A stretch of 64,000 bases of DNA from positions 1,020,421-1,084,420 of the forward strand of contig NZ_JAERQG010000002.1 of assembly GCF_016734805.1 (NCBI RefSeq), read 5' to 3'. The position numbers and the translations under genes were made by a program. The stretch comes from Marivirga atlantica (GTDB lineage Bacteria; Bacteroidota; Bacteroidia; Cytophagales; Cyclobacteriaceae). Shown in pieces: positions 54,036 to 62,744 of the stretch (the first letter of the stretch is position 1; every line of letters starts with the position of its first letter). The notes under the pieces are model-generated. The model saw nothing but the letters and a program-made list of their open reading frames with translations. It ran no database searches and was not told where the DNA came from.

Positions 54036-54839
54036 TCATTTAGCTATTTTCAATATCCTTACAGCCCCGCGCATTACAAAGGTGAAAACAACTCCCCCAA
54101 TGGCCAAATCGGGCCATTTGCTATCAAGAAAATAAACTAACACACCAGCCAGGATCACTCCGCCATTCACAATAATATCATTTGAAGTGAAGATGGCGCT
54201 GGCCTGCATGTGGGCTTCTTCGCTTTTGGCTTTATTGATCAGCCAGAGCGAAACCAGGTTGCCTATGAGGGCCAGTATTGCTATGACGATCATCCACTGA
54301 AAGAGAGGTGTTTCGCTTTCGCTGAAAAACCTCCGCAATACTTCTGAGAAACCTAAGAGCGCCAATCCCATTTGAAAGTAACCGCTGAATTTGGCGACTT
54401 TCTTCTTTCTGGAAACAGCACCACCAACTGCAAACAGGCTTAGTGCATAAACGATAGAATCTGCCAGCATATCCAATGAGTCGGCTATCAGGCCCATAGA
54501 GTTGGAAATCCAGCCGGTAGTCATCTCTATCACAAAGAACCCGAAATTGATTCCCAGCACCCACCACAATATTTTGCGCTGGTGAGAATCGTCAGAAGCC
54601 AGTGGCAACTCAACTTCATCTTCCGTACTTTCCAACCTGTCATTGAGTTTGAGTTCACCGATGGCCTGATGGAACTCTTCTACTTCATCTGTATGATATA
54701 CCTCCAGTTTACGATTTGGAATATCAAAAGAAAGCTGCTTCACCTCTTTATAAGGTTCCAACTTCATACGGATCATCTGCTCCTCTGAAGGGCAGTCCAT
54801 TTTGTTTATATGGAATGTGCTTTTCTTCAATTTTCTCAC
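54036..54839 (-). CDS. Cation transporter (CDF) with N-terminal HMA-like domain
   Basis: 267 residues, GTG start overlapping the stop of the P1B-ATPase by 4 nt (GTGA). The N-terminus has an HMA-like fold with reduced metal motif (STFHINKMDCPSEEQMIRMKL, MDCPSEE instead of CxxC), then six helices with the CDF signature SMGLIADSLDMLADSIVYALSL (Asp pairs) and AIFTSNDIIVNGGVILAGV. It exports metals along with the ATPase. The fusion of HMA-like with CDF is common in Bacteroidota. Confidence 0.88.
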   Translation of the reverse strand: MRKLKKSTFHINKMDCPSEEQMIRMKLEPYKEVKQLSFDIPNRKLEVYHTDEVEEFHQAIGELKLNDRLESTEDEVELPLASDDSHQRKILWWVLGINFGFFVIEMTTGWISNSMGLIADSLDMLADSIVYALSLFAVGGAVSRKKKVAKFSGYFQMGLALLGFSEVLRRFFSESETPLFQWMIVIAILALIGNLVSLWLINKAKSEEAHMQASAIFTSNDIIVNGGVILAGVLVYFLDSKWPDLAIGGVVFTFVMRGAVRILKIAK

Positions 54840-57340
54840 TTTTTGTAGGCCAACAACCTCAACGCATTAAAGACTACTACCAGCGTAGAGCCTTCATGAA
54901 TCAGTACGGCAATGCCAATGTTAGCAAAGCTGAAAATTGTGGCTGGTATCAATAATGCAACTATCCCCAGACTCACCCAAAGGTTTTGCTTGATAATGCC
55001 TTTGGCTTTTCTACTCAAACCGATAGCAAAAGGCAAAGTCTCCAGCTTATCAGCCATCAGGGCTATATCGGCTGTTTCCAGGGCTACATCACTGCCCGCT
55101 GCTCCCATGGCAATACCTACGGTGCTATTGGCCATGGCTGGTGCATCATTCACGCCATCGCCCACCATAGCTACTTTGGATTCTTTTTCCCTGAGCTTTT
55201 TAATGGCTTCTACCTTTTCTTCTGGCAGCAAACTACCCCAGGCATCCGTAAGGCCAATCTCTTTGGCTACTGCATCGGCTACTTTCTGGTTATCACCCGT
55301 AAGCATGATCATGCGCTTAATACCCATCTTCTTGAGTTGCTCAAGGGTATTTTTAGCTTCCTTTCTGGGGGTATCCATCAGGGCAATGATGCCTATGTAT
55401 TTGTCATTTTGACGGATCAGCATGGTGGTATTGCCCTCTGATTCCAGCGACTTTACTTTTTCTTCTGTTTCCTTCTCCGGCTTTTTATCGTCCAGGGATT
55501 CAAAGAGCTCCAGATTGCCGATGTACACTTTATCATTACCCAGGGAGGCCTTAATCCCCTTGCCAAGTACCGCTTCCAGGTCTTTTGCTTCCGGAATATC
55601 AACCCTATCCAATAGCTCTTTACCATCCCGCACTACAGCTTTGGCCAGCGGGTGGTCACTGAGGGTTTCTACTGCTACAGCTATTTTCAACAGCTCTTCC
55701 TCGTTTACATCGCCCAAAGCCACTACTTTGGTGAGCTTGGGCTTGCCTTCGGTAAGTGTTCCGGTTTTGTCAAAAGCCAGGGCGGTGAGTACACCCAGAT
55801 CTTCCAGCGGACGACCCCCTTTGATAAGCACCCCGCTTTTGGCGGCCCTTGCTACTCCGCTTAATACTGCACTTGGGGTGGCTATCGCCAAAGCACAAGG
55901 GCTGGCTGCCACCAATACGGCCATCGCACGGTAGAAGCTTTCGCTAAAGGTTTCGTCCAGTACCAGAAATGCGAAATTGAGTATGACTACCAAAACCAGT
56001 ACAGACGGCACAAAATATTTCTCAAATTTGTCGGTGAGCCGTTGTGTAGGTGATTTCTGGGTCTGGGCTTCATTGACCAGTTTCACCAGGCGGGAAAGTG
56101 TAGAGTCCTTCGCTACTTTAATCACCTTGATTTCAAGTGTATTGTTGCCATTGATCGTACCCGAAAAAGCCCGGTTCTCGTCTTTGATGTCTTTTTCCTG
56201 CGACCAGTCTTTATCGAGATTATCCACGGGTACTTTATCTACCGGCACACTTTCCCCGGTGATAGGCGCCTGGTTTACACTACTTTGCCCGCTGACAACT
56301 ACCCCATCAGCAGAAATCTTGCTATTGGGCTTCACCACAATGATGTCACCGATGCTCAATTCCTCAATACCGACTTCCTCGGTGTTACCATTTCTCTTAA
56401 GCAGTGCCGTTTTAGGAGCGAGTTCCGCTAAAGCAGCAATGGATTTACGGGCTTTGTTCATGGCGTAGTGTTCCAATGCATGCCCCATGCTGAACAGGAA
56501 CAATAACAAAGCACCTTCTGCCCATTCACCTAAAATGGCCGCACCAATTGCTGCCACGAGCATAAGGAAGTCAATTTCAAATCCTCCTTTGGCCATTGAT
56601 TGAATGGCTTCTTTGGCCGTGAAATATCCGCCAGATAAATACGCTGCAATGTAAAGGGAAAGGCTTACCCAGGATGGAACACCATCTATGTAAGAAAGAC
56701 CGAACCCAATGCCCAACAGCGTTCCACACATAATGGAAAAAATCAACTCAGTATTTTTCCCGAAAATACCTCCATGCGAATGTTCATGGTCTTGACCTTC
56801 CTCATAGTCATGTTCCTCGTCAGCTTCTTCTTTTTGCTCTTCGCCTTTTTCAGCTTCTTTTACCTTATCAAGAAAACGTACGGCACTTACCTGGGTATCC
56901 GGCATACCAAGTCCCTCTTTTCTCAGTGCTTTCATGATTTCCGCCTCATCCACCTTTGCCGTATCATACTCTACCCGTACCATGCCGGATGCCGATACGG
57001 AGGCTTCTAGAATACCCGCTATATCCCTAATGTCACGCTCTATATGACGGGCATGGCGGGTATGGCGAATGCCTTCTACTTCTATGAGTTTGTGTCCAAA
57101 TTTTTGCGTGATTTCCGCCCCTGCTTGCTCTGCCAGCGACTGGATACGGTCTATGGAGATCAACTCCGGGTCGTAGTGAAAGCATAGCTGGGGTACGCCA
57201 TTATCTGTTTCATCTGCTACATGTACTTTCTCAAGGCCTTCTTTATTCTCAAGTTGTTGAATGAGTTTTTGTACACATTGATCTTTTTCATCCGGTACTT
57301 CGGGCAGGAGTAATGGTATTTTTATTTGTAGTTTTTTCAT
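54836..57340 (-). CDS. P1B-4-type heavy-metal-transporting ATPase
   Basis: 834 residues from the ATG at 57340 (MKKLQIKIPLLL); a longer frame overlaps the MgtC gene fully. Two HMA-like domains without CxxC occupy residues 1-150, followed by a His/Glu-rich linker (DHEHSHGG, about 184-191). Then the transport core: TGES, SPC motif in TM4 (VAASPCALAIATPSAV, about 478-493), DKTGTLTEG (phospho-Asp near 524), SDHPLAKAVV and GDGVNDAPAM. The C-terminal TM holds HEGSTLVVV. SPC with HEGST is the P1B-4 pattern (Co2+, Fe2+, Zn2+). Coupled to the next CDF gene and, by ATGA, to MgtC. Confidence 0.92.
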   Translation of the reverse strand: MKKLQIKIPLLLPEVPDEKDQCVQKLIQQLENKEGLEKVHVADETDNGVPQLCFHYDPELISIDRIQSLAEQAGAEITQKFGHKLIEVEGIRHTRHARHIERDIRDIAGILEASVSASGMVRVEYDTAKVDEAEIMKALRKEGLGMPDTQVSAVRFLDKVKEAEKGEEQKEEADEEHDYEEGQDHEHSHGGIFGKNTELIFSIMCGTLLGIGFGLSYIDGVPSWVSLSLYIAAYLSGGYFTAKEAIQSMAKGGFEIDFLMLVAAIGAAILGEWAEGALLLFLFSMGHALEHYAMNKARKSIAALAELAPKTALLKRNGNTEEVGIEELSIGDIIVVKPNSKISADGVVVSGQSSVNQAPITGESVPVDKVPVDNLDKDWSQEKDIKDENRAFSGTINGNNTLEIKVIKVAKDSTLSRLVKLVNEAQTQKSPTQRLTDKFEKYFVPSVLVLVVILNFAFLVLDETFSESFYRAMAVLVAASPCALAIATPSAVLSGVARAAKSGVLIKGGRPLEDLGVLTALAFDKTGTLTEGKPKLTKVVALGDVNEEELLKIAVAVETLSDHPLAKAVVRDGKELLDRVDIPEAKDLEAVLGKGIKASLGNDKVYIGNLELFESLDDKKPEKETEEKVKSLESEGNTTMLIRQNDKYIGIIALMDTPRKEAKNTLEQLKKMGIKRMIMLTGDNQKVADAVAKEIGLTDAWGSLLPEEKVEAIKKLREKESKVAMVGDGVNDAPAMANSTVGIAMGAAGSDVALETADIALMADKLETLPFAIGLSRKAKGIIKQNLWVSLGIVALLIPATIFSFANIGIAVLIHEGSTLVVVFNALRLLAYKK

Positions 57341-57765
57341 TTTCTGATATTTTTCTTTTTTAAAAAAGGGAAATGATGTGAAATCAATAATAGAATAAGC
57401 AAAGCGGATGTGACACTCCCGATAAGGTACATGCCATATCCAATAGCAATTCCTACAGCAGCAGTGGCCCAAATAGTAGCTGCGGTTGTCAAACCTGAAA
57501 TAAAATTTTTGGATCCATCTCTGAAAATAATACCCGCCCCCAAGAAGCCAATGCCTGAAACAATATTGGCAACAATTCGGGTCTGATCTGCAACTTCAAT
57601 GTGGGAGTTGATAATTGTGACTAAAGCCGCACCCAGGCAAACGGCAGCATACGTTCTGATTCCTGCGGCATGCCCGTCAATTTCCCTGTCGAGTCCTATC
57701 AAAACACCGAGTACAAGGGCGACAAGTAACCTTGGTATGAGCGTTATTTCAGTTTGAAAATCCAT
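57337..57765 (-). CDS. MgtC/SapB family membrane protein
   Basis: 142 residues with four to five helices. The MgtC signature is clear: LLVALVLGVLIGLDRE, HAAGIRTYAAVCLGAALVTII, IVSGIGFLGAGIIFRDGSKNFISGLTTAATIWATAAVGIAIG. It has the N-terminal MgtC domain only, lacking the ACT-like C-terminus, as in SapB. Family members work in acid, low-Mg2+ or metal stress. It is coupled by ATGA to the P1B-ATPase and is preceded by the bestrophin gene 16 nt away. Confidence 0.9.
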   Translation of the reverse strand: MDFQTEITLIPRLLVALVLGVLIGLDREIDGHAAGIRTYAAVCLGAALVTIINSHIEVADQTRIVANIVSGIGFLGAGIIFRDGSKNFISGLTTAATIWATAAVGIAIGYGMYLIGSVTSALLILLLISHHFPFLKKKNIRK

Positions 57766-57780
57766 TGTTAATATTTTGTG

Positions 57781-58671
57781 TTATAAAACATAATAGTCTG
57801 TCGGTTTTTTCTTTTCAGGAACATCCGTTTCTCCAATCATTTGCCTGATGTTTATTTCTATCGTTTCCGCCAGGTCTGTCATGGGCGTGTCCAAAGGCTG
57901 GTTCTCAAAAGGATCCTGCATGAGAATGGAGGTTTTTTCGATGGCAATAAAAATGATCGGTATACCAATAGTCAGGCCTATTTCTACAATTAGGTATTCA
58001 TCAGTTAAACCGAATGGCAGCATGGTAGCAAAGACATAAATAATGGTATGGATCAACAGGCTGTGTGCTTTGGGGAAAACCGTGTTTTTTATGCGTTCGC
58101 ACTTGCCCATAGAATCACATAATCTGGCGATGGTGCTATCGATTTGCACCTGCTGAAAATCATTCACCATACCTTTTTCTTTTGCCTTTAGCAAAGTTTC
58201 AGAATGTTCTGACAATAAAGCATTTGGAATATTAAATGCTTCGGTCTTATTGGATTCTTTATATTTAATGACCCTGTGGGAAAAAGGTAGTTTTCTTAGT
58301 GATTCTCCGAGCGCATAGCACCAAATGATCTGACGATTGGCCATTTCATTGACCAAGGTATCGTACTGCCCGTTGCTCCTTTTGAAAAATGAAACACATT
58401 GTCTAACCAGTGTTCGGGAATCGTTAACAATAGCACCCCAAATAATACGGGCTTCCCACCACCGTTCATAGGCTTGATTGGTTCGAAAACCCAACAGCAA
58501 GGCTACCGCAGTACCAAAAACAGCAGTAACACTAATAGGAACCGAAATTTTGTCAAGAAATCCGTATTGATCGAAAATGCCTACCACAACCGCATACGAG
58601 GAGATAAGTACTATATCAACCTTAATGGTTTTGATAAAGTCAAGTATGGATATTCTTTTATTTAAGAGCAT
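57781..58671 (-). CDS. Bestrophin-family ion channel
   Basis: 296 residues. The channel signature follows: SVPISVTAVFGTAVALLLGFRTNQAYERWWEARIIWGAIVNDSRTLVRQ (about residues 40-90), then MLPFGLTDEYLIVEIGLTIGIPIIFIAIEKTSILMQDPFENQPLDTPMTDLAETIEINIRQMI (about 215-285). Bacterial bestrophins are pentameric, cation-conducting channels. It lies 16 nt before mgtC in the same direction. The gating ion is not known. Confidence 0.93.
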   Translation of the reverse strand: MLLNKRISILDFIKTIKVDIVLISSYAVVVGIFDQYGFLDKISVPISVTAVFGTAVALLLGFRTNQAYERWWEARIIWGAIVNDSRTLVRQCVSFFKRSNGQYDTLVNEMANRQIIWCYALGESLRKLPFSHRVIKYKESNKTEAFNIPNALLSEHSETLLKAKEKGMVNDFQQVQIDSTIARLCDSMGKCERIKNTVFPKAHSLLIHTIIYVFATMLPFGLTDEYLIVEIGLTIGIPIIFIAIEKTSILMQDPFENQPLDTPMTDLAETIEINIRQMIGETDVPEKKKPTDYYVL

Positions 58672-58742
58672 TTTAATTCAGTTTGTTGATCTGATTTTGG
58701 TTTTATAGTTACTCCAATAATAGAGCTGTGATAAATTCCTTG

Positions 58743-59516
58743 TCACAATGAGCGACCATTTAAGTTTTCTTCGATATAATTTAACGCTTCGGGTATGTCA
58801 AGCTCACGCGTACCATTTCCTGTACGGATATAAAAGTGTGAACGGTCGTCCTGATGCAGATAGACCGGAGAGTGCGCATGTTTAATCTCAAGATGACAGA
58901 CATCAAGCCCTTCTATTTGGAAAAAAGAAACATCTATCAGAGCGCAATAATTTGTCCCTAATTTGGTGGAGATCAGTTGCATTATATACTGCTCAAAACC
59001 ATCTCGTCCCGGTTTTTTCAGGCTTGCATAATCTTCATGTAAACCTTGTGCCTGTCCATCATCGTCAATACCAATAAATAGGTGCCCTCCCCGGGTATTC
59101 ATAAATCCGGCAATTGTTTTGGCTACTACGTCTTCCAGAGCCTTATTCGGCTTAAACTGTCTCAAATCCCACCTTAAGGTAGATTTGAACTCAACTTGCT
59201 GGTTTTCTCCTGCCGCAATCAACTCCCTGATCTCCTCCAACCTATCCCTTCTTATGGTAAGCTGAAATATTTTTTGCCTGACCATAAACATAAGCGACAA
59301 GGCAATGCCCAGCAACCCGAATAGCAATTTGATGACGGCCTGATCTAAATCCCATGAACCAGCAACCTGCTGATATGCGGGAGGAAGATATTCCCACCAA
59401 CTGCCGTTATCTCCCTGCATGTCATACATGTGAAGTGAAATAGCCAGGGGCTGTATCACAAATAGTCCAAAGGTTAATCCAATAAGTATATAAGCAAGAA
59501 ATCTCTGGTTTTTCAT
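58743..59516 (-). CDS. Membrane-anchored AlbA_2 (Schlafen-like) domain protein
   Basis: 257 residues. Two helices (YILIGLTFGLFVIQPLAISLHM; LFGLLGIALSLMFMVRQKIF) precede a cytoplasmic AlbA_2 domain: ENQQVEFKSTLRWDLRQFKPNKALEDVVAKTIAGFMNTRGGHLFIGIDDDGQAQGLHEDYASL (about residues 107-168). AlbA_2 domains bind nucleic acids or nucleotides and are usually soluble. A membrane tether is unusual; function unknown. It lies between the SHOCT and bestrophin genes. Confidence 0.85.
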   Translation of the reverse strand: MKNQRFLAYILIGLTFGLFVIQPLAISLHMYDMQGDNGSWWEYLPPAYQQVAGSWDLDQAVIKLLFGLLGIALSLMFMVRQKIFQLTIRRDRLEEIRELIAAGENQQVEFKSTLRWDLRQFKPNKALEDVVAKTIAGFMNTRGGHLFIGIDDDGQAQGLHEDYASLKKPGRDGFEQYIMQLISTKLGTNYCALIDVSFFQIEGLDVCHLEIKHAHSPVYLHQDDRSHFYIRTGNGTRELDIPEALNYIEENLNGRSL

Positions 59517-59537
59517 TTTACAATATCCTTTTATAAA

Positions 59538-59572
59538 CCACAGGTGTCACCTCGCTTGGGATACACCTGTGG
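59538..59572 (-). terminator. Hairpin between SHOCT and AlbA_2 genes
   Basis: A perfect 10-bp inverted repeat (CCACAGGTGT / ACACCTGTGG) with a 15-nt loop, in a 64-nt gap in the operon. On the minus strand it is followed by TTTATAAAAGG, a weak tail. It may partly terminate or stabilise RNA. Confidence 0.5.
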
Positions 59573-59580
59573 CTGTGTAA

Positions 59581-59799
59581 CTACTTCTTCTTATCCTGAA
59601 GGACTTTCTTCTTTTGTTCAAATTCCTCATCGGATATCTCGCCCCGGGCATATCGCTCTCTCAGGGCTTCCATGGCCTTATCCTTCCGTCTGTTTTGTCC
59701 GGGCGTAGGGTAAGGGATTAAGAATATCCAGCATAGGAGGATAAGCCACAAGATCCACCAGATCCAATGCATTCCTCCGAAATACCAATCGTGCATCAT
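59581..59799 (-). CDS. SHOCT domain small membrane protein
   Basis: 72 residues. A Trp-rich helix (GGMHWIWWILWLILLCWIFLIPYP) anchors it; the C-terminus EALRERYARGEISDEEFEQKKKVLQ is the SHOCT short helical domain. SHOCT proteins are common in metal and envelope stress regions and probably oligomerise. It may help regulate its membrane neighbours, such as SPFH. Confidence 0.88.
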   Translation of the reverse strand: MMHDWYFGGMHWIWWILWLILLCWIFLIPYPTPGQNRRKDKAMEALRERYARGEISDEEFEQKKKVLQDKKK

Positions 59800-59828
59800 A
59801 GCTGTAGATTTTAAGGTTAAACATATAT

Positions 59829-60707
59829 TTAATTGTCGTTTACAATTACCGGTGATTTACCATCGGTTACAATTACTTTAGTGTTCTTAGAGCCGACCAG
59901 CTCCCTGGTGATTTCCAGGCTCTTGTATTTGATGAGCCGGTCATTCAGGGTGGCGTTGATGATGGCCTGCTGCTTTTTGATAGCCTCTGCCTCAATCAAT
60001 AGCCTTTCTGCTTCTTTCTTCTGCTTCTCAATGTTGAAATCGATTTGCATACGCTCGGTAATGATGGCCATCTCCTTTTCTTTCTTTTGTTTCTCCAGCT
60101 CAAAATCCAACTGGTTCCTTTTTATCTCATTCTCGATTTTTGTCTTCTTGGCTATCTCGTCTGCGTTGAGCTGAGCCTCGATGGTTTCCACTACTGCCTG
60201 TGGTAAATCGACTTCCTTAAGCATTACCAGATCCATGGCAAAACCATATTCGCCAGTCACCGCATTCATTTTTTCTTTAATGGTATTTTCTATGTTATTT
60301 CGTTCGGTAATCAGTTGAGTGGCTTTATAATCAAGCCCTGTTTGACGAAGGATGGTAATCAAATTATCCTCTATGACCGTTTCCTGGTAACCGGCACCAA
60401 AATCCTGATAAATGCGGATGACGGAATCGGGAATAATATGGTACAGTATGGTTATTTCAGAGTTTACCTCAATTCCTTCTTTCGTATGAAAATTAAGTTC
60501 CCGAGAGTAGTTGACGATCCGCGTATCAAAACGCTCTATCTTTCTCCCAATAAACCCCATAAAATGGTGAGGACCAGGCTTCATTACCGTTGGTTTCACT
60601 TTACCAAAATGTACATCTACACCCACCTCTCCTGGTCTGACAATGGCACAGCCTTGAATCAAGGCAAGAACCGTAATCATAGAAACCATGTTTTTTATAG
60701 TCTTCAT
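59829..60707 (-). CDS. SPFH/Band-7 (prohibitin-like) lipoprotein
   Basis: 292 residues. The N-terminus MKTIKNMVSMITVLALIQGC is a lipoprotein signal with Cys20, in place of the usual transmembrane anchor. The SPFH domain (about 25-190) has RPGEVGVDVHFGKVKPTVMKPGPHHF, GRKIERFDTRIVNYS and TKEGIEVNSEITILYHI. Long charged coiled coil follows (EIAKKTKIENEIKRNQLDF, about 195-265). Such proteins form membrane-attached rings and scaffolds. Located between a zinc-ribbon gene and SHOCT. Confidence 0.9.
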   Translation of the reverse strand: MKTIKNMVSMITVLALIQGCAIVRPGEVGVDVHFGKVKPTVMKPGPHHFMGFIGRKIERFDTRIVNYSRELNFHTKEGIEVNSEITILYHIIPDSVIRIYQDFGAGYQETVIEDNLITILRQTGLDYKATQLITERNNIENTIKEKMNAVTGEYGFAMDLVMLKEVDLPQAVVETIEAQLNADEIAKKTKIENEIKRNQLDFELEKQKKEKEMAIITERMQIDFNIEKQKKEAERLLIEAEAIKKQQAIINATLNDRLIKYKSLEITRELVGSKNTKVIVTDGKSPVIVNDN

Positions 60708-60718
60708 AATATATTCGT

Positions 60719-61093
60719 TTAATTTTTCAAATTATTCCTACATTTCGGACACCACTTACCTTGTATTACACCATCAGCGGTAGCCTGGAAACGGTGACCG
60801 TTTTTACACTGCCACCTCAAGGGTGTTTTGGAGTTAATATATTCCTTAGAAAGACACTTACCTCCCTTTTTATGAGCCAGGGAATGCAACTTATCTATCC
60901 CGTGGGGAATATTATTGGCGCATACAGGGCACCAGCTTTTTCGTATTTTTACACTGAAAGGGGTGGCCTGCCAGCGGTGACCTTTTGCACATTGCCACCA
61001 CAATTTGGACTTACTGTTGACATATAAGTCCGAATGGCAAAGCCCGCCCCGTGTCCTGGCCAAATGTTGCATTTCTTCAATTGGAGAGCTCAT
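60719..61093 (-). CDS. Tandem treble-clef zinc-finger protein
   Basis: 124 residues with two near-repeats of about 58. Each has a first Cys (GGLCHSDLY; GGKCLSKEY), W-x-C-x-x-G-H (WWQCAKGHRW; RWQCKNGHRF) and W-C-P-x-C (SWCPVC; KWCPKC). Four zinc ligands per repeat form a treble-clef-like knuckle of the kind found in nucleic-acid-binding proteins. The target is not known. It starts 7 nt after the PII-like gene. Confidence 0.85.
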   Translation of the reverse strand: MSSPIEEMQHLARTRGGLCHSDLYVNSKSKLWWQCAKGHRWQATPFSVKIRKSWCPVCANNIPHGIDKLHSLAHKKGGKCLSKEYINSKTPLRWQCKNGHRFQATADGVIQGKWCPKCRNNLKN

Positions 61094-61100
61094 GGCATTC

Positions 61101-61442
61101 TTACTTCATATCAAATCTTTTAATTGATTTTCCGGTCTTTATTCTGTAGGCATCATCTATTTCGGATACGTAAATGATTCCATCGCCTGGTTCTGGCGAT
61201 TTAGCTTTGCCACATATTAATTGCACGGCTTTATCCATTTCTTCATTTTGGCACACCAACTCCAGTTTTACAATCGGGCTATCGGTAAAATGAAAGTCTA
61301 ATGAAGGGGAAGCATCTTTTTGTCGGTGCGCCCCGGTTCCTTCACCTTTATATAGCGTTACACTCTCAAACCCTGCATCCCGGAGAGATTCAACAACTAT
61401 TTGTACTTTTTTCGGTTTTATATATGCTTTTATTTCTTTCAT
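61101..61442 (-). CDS. PII-like signalling protein (metal-linked group)
   Basis: 113 residues. The PII fold is shown by MKEIKAYIKPKKVQIVVESLRDAGFESVTL and the C-loop GDGIIYVSEIDDAYRIKTGK. The T-loop (KGEGTGAHRQKDASPSLDFHF) lacks the uridylylation Tyr of GlnB/GlnK. It fits the PII-NG group known next to metal efflux genes rather than AmtB. It probably binds nucleotides and controls a transporter; its partner is unknown. Confidence 0.9.
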   Translation of the reverse strand: MKEIKAYIKPKKVQIVVESLRDAGFESVTLYKGEGTGAHRQKDASPSLDFHFTDSPIVKLELVCQNEEMDKAVQLICGKAKSPEPGDGIIYVSEIDDAYRIKTGKSIKRFDMK

Positions 61443-61452
61443 AATTTTTTAT

Positions 61453-62646
61453 TTATAATTTAATCCAAGTCTTAGTTTCCAATAGCGATCCTTTTTTGGA
61501 ACCAATACGCAAAGTGTATGCTCCTGTAGGATAACTTGAAACATTCATATTAATATTTTCATTTGACGAACTCATTTGAATGAATTGTCCCATTTCATTA
61601 TATACCTTTACCTCATACTCATTTAAACCTTGAGTTACTTTCTCGATTGTTAAATAGTTGCCAACCGGATTAGGGTAGACTTTAAACATTTCTTTGGAAA
61701 GCGGTTTTTCTTTTGCACTTAATACTAGATTACGATCTAGTGCACACTCAGCCAAAGTAGCTATTGCTAGTTTAGTGCATTTTTCATAAAATTGAAGATT
61801 AAACTGCCCCAGCGAATCTGCGGGAGAGTGATAAAAGGGATTAAAGTCATTACTATACTCTTCATTTATACCAATAGCCGTAAATCCATTACTCCAAAAA
61901 GCCGCATGATCAGTTGCTCCAATTCCAGGATTTACAAAGTGCAGATTCAAGCCGACAGAATAGCGTGAATTTACTTCTGATACTTTTTCAGCTAGTTGAA
62001 CAGAACCTGCAATCGGTCTTGTATGGAGGTCAGCAACAAAATCACTATTACCATCCCACCCCAGCATATCTAAATTTATGTAGCCAATAATTGAATCACC
62101 ATTAGCAGCAGCCAAAGATGTGTAAGCCTTACTACCGATTAACCCCTGTTCTTCTTCATCCCAAAAAGCGAAGACGATTGTGAAAGGAAAATTGTATTTA
62201 GAAAATATTCTTGCTGCTTCTATTACAGCCGCAGTTCCACTCGCATTATCATCAGCACCAGGTGCAATTTTTATGGCGGGACGATTATCATAATGAGCAC
62301 CAATTATTAGTTTTCTATCAGAAAAAACTGTTCCCGATTTAATTCCAAATAAATTTTTACCATTTGTACTGAATTGCTGTGAGTCAATTTCATGACCATA
62401 AGAAAACAATTTTTGTTTGATAAATTGAAATGCTTTTTCATTGCCATCTTGATCTATATGTCGAGAATATATAGTGTCTGGCACACCATTTATGAAAACT
62501 TTTTTCTCTCCTGACAACTGTTTAACGAAAAAAGTCAAAGAATCTAATTCGACCTTTTCCACTATACTTTGAACAGTGGAGTTTTGTGTCCACCCAGATA
62601 GCGTAATAAGATTGAAAGAAGCTATAAGTATAAATTTCAATTTCAT
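61453..62646 (-). CDS. Secreted M28 aminopeptidase with T9SS sorting domain
   Basis: 397 residues from the ATG at 62646 with signal MKLKFILIASFNLITLSGWTQ. The M28 zinc peptidase domain has LIIGAHYDNRP (His, Asp), PGADDNASGTAAVIEAARIF (bridging Asp), FAFWDEEEQGLIGSKAY (catalytic Glu and Glu ligand), NLDMLGWDGNSDF and ATDHAAFW (His). Its end (FKVYPNPVGNYLTIEK... YPTGAYTLRI) is a type A T9SS sorting domain, so it is exported through the outer membrane. Confidence 0.95.
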   Translation of the reverse strand: MKLKFILIASFNLITLSGWTQNSTVQSIVEKVELDSLTFFVKQLSGEKKVFINGVPDTIYSRHIDQDGNEKAFQFIKQKLFSYGHEIDSQQFSTNGKNLFGIKSGTVFSDRKLIIGAHYDNRPAIKIAPGADDNASGTAAVIEAARIFSKYNFPFTIVFAFWDEEEQGLIGSKAYTSLAAANGDSIIGYINLDMLGWDGNSDFVADLHTRPIAGSVQLAEKVSEVNSRYSVGLNLHFVNPGIGATDHAAFWSNGFTAIGINEEYSNDFNPFYHSPADSLGQFNLQFYEKCTKLAIATLAECALDRNLVLSAKEKPLSKEMFKVYPNPVGNYLTIEKVTQGLNEYEVKVYNEMGQFIQMSSSNENINMNVSSYPTGAYTLRIGSKKGSLLETKTWIKL

Positions 62647-62694
62647 AAACATTTAAAATGGTTTAGTAAGTCATGCTTTAAACATTATTAAAGC

Positions 62695-62734
62695 TCATGG
62701 CAGTGATAAATTAAGACATCAACCGCTGCCATGA
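62695..62734 (-). terminator. Hairpin between RND adaptor and M28 gene
   Basis: A perfect 9-bp inverted repeat (TCATGGCAG/CTGCCATGA) just after the adaptor stop codon, followed by a second small one (GCTTTAA/TTAAAGC, 62675-62694). There is no T-run; it may terminate the efflux transcript weakly. Confidence 0.5.
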
Positions 62735-62744
62735 ACCTATTTAC

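Noticed and set aside
54912..56468. Several long plus-strand frames opposite the P1B-ATPase
   Set aside because: They are antisense shadows of a strongly supported ATPase; GC-richer codons make the opposite frames open.
57341..57472. 44-codon N-terminal extension of the P1B-ATPase
   Set aside because: It lies wholly inside the MgtC gene in another frame; the ATG at 57340 gives the usual ATGA overlap.
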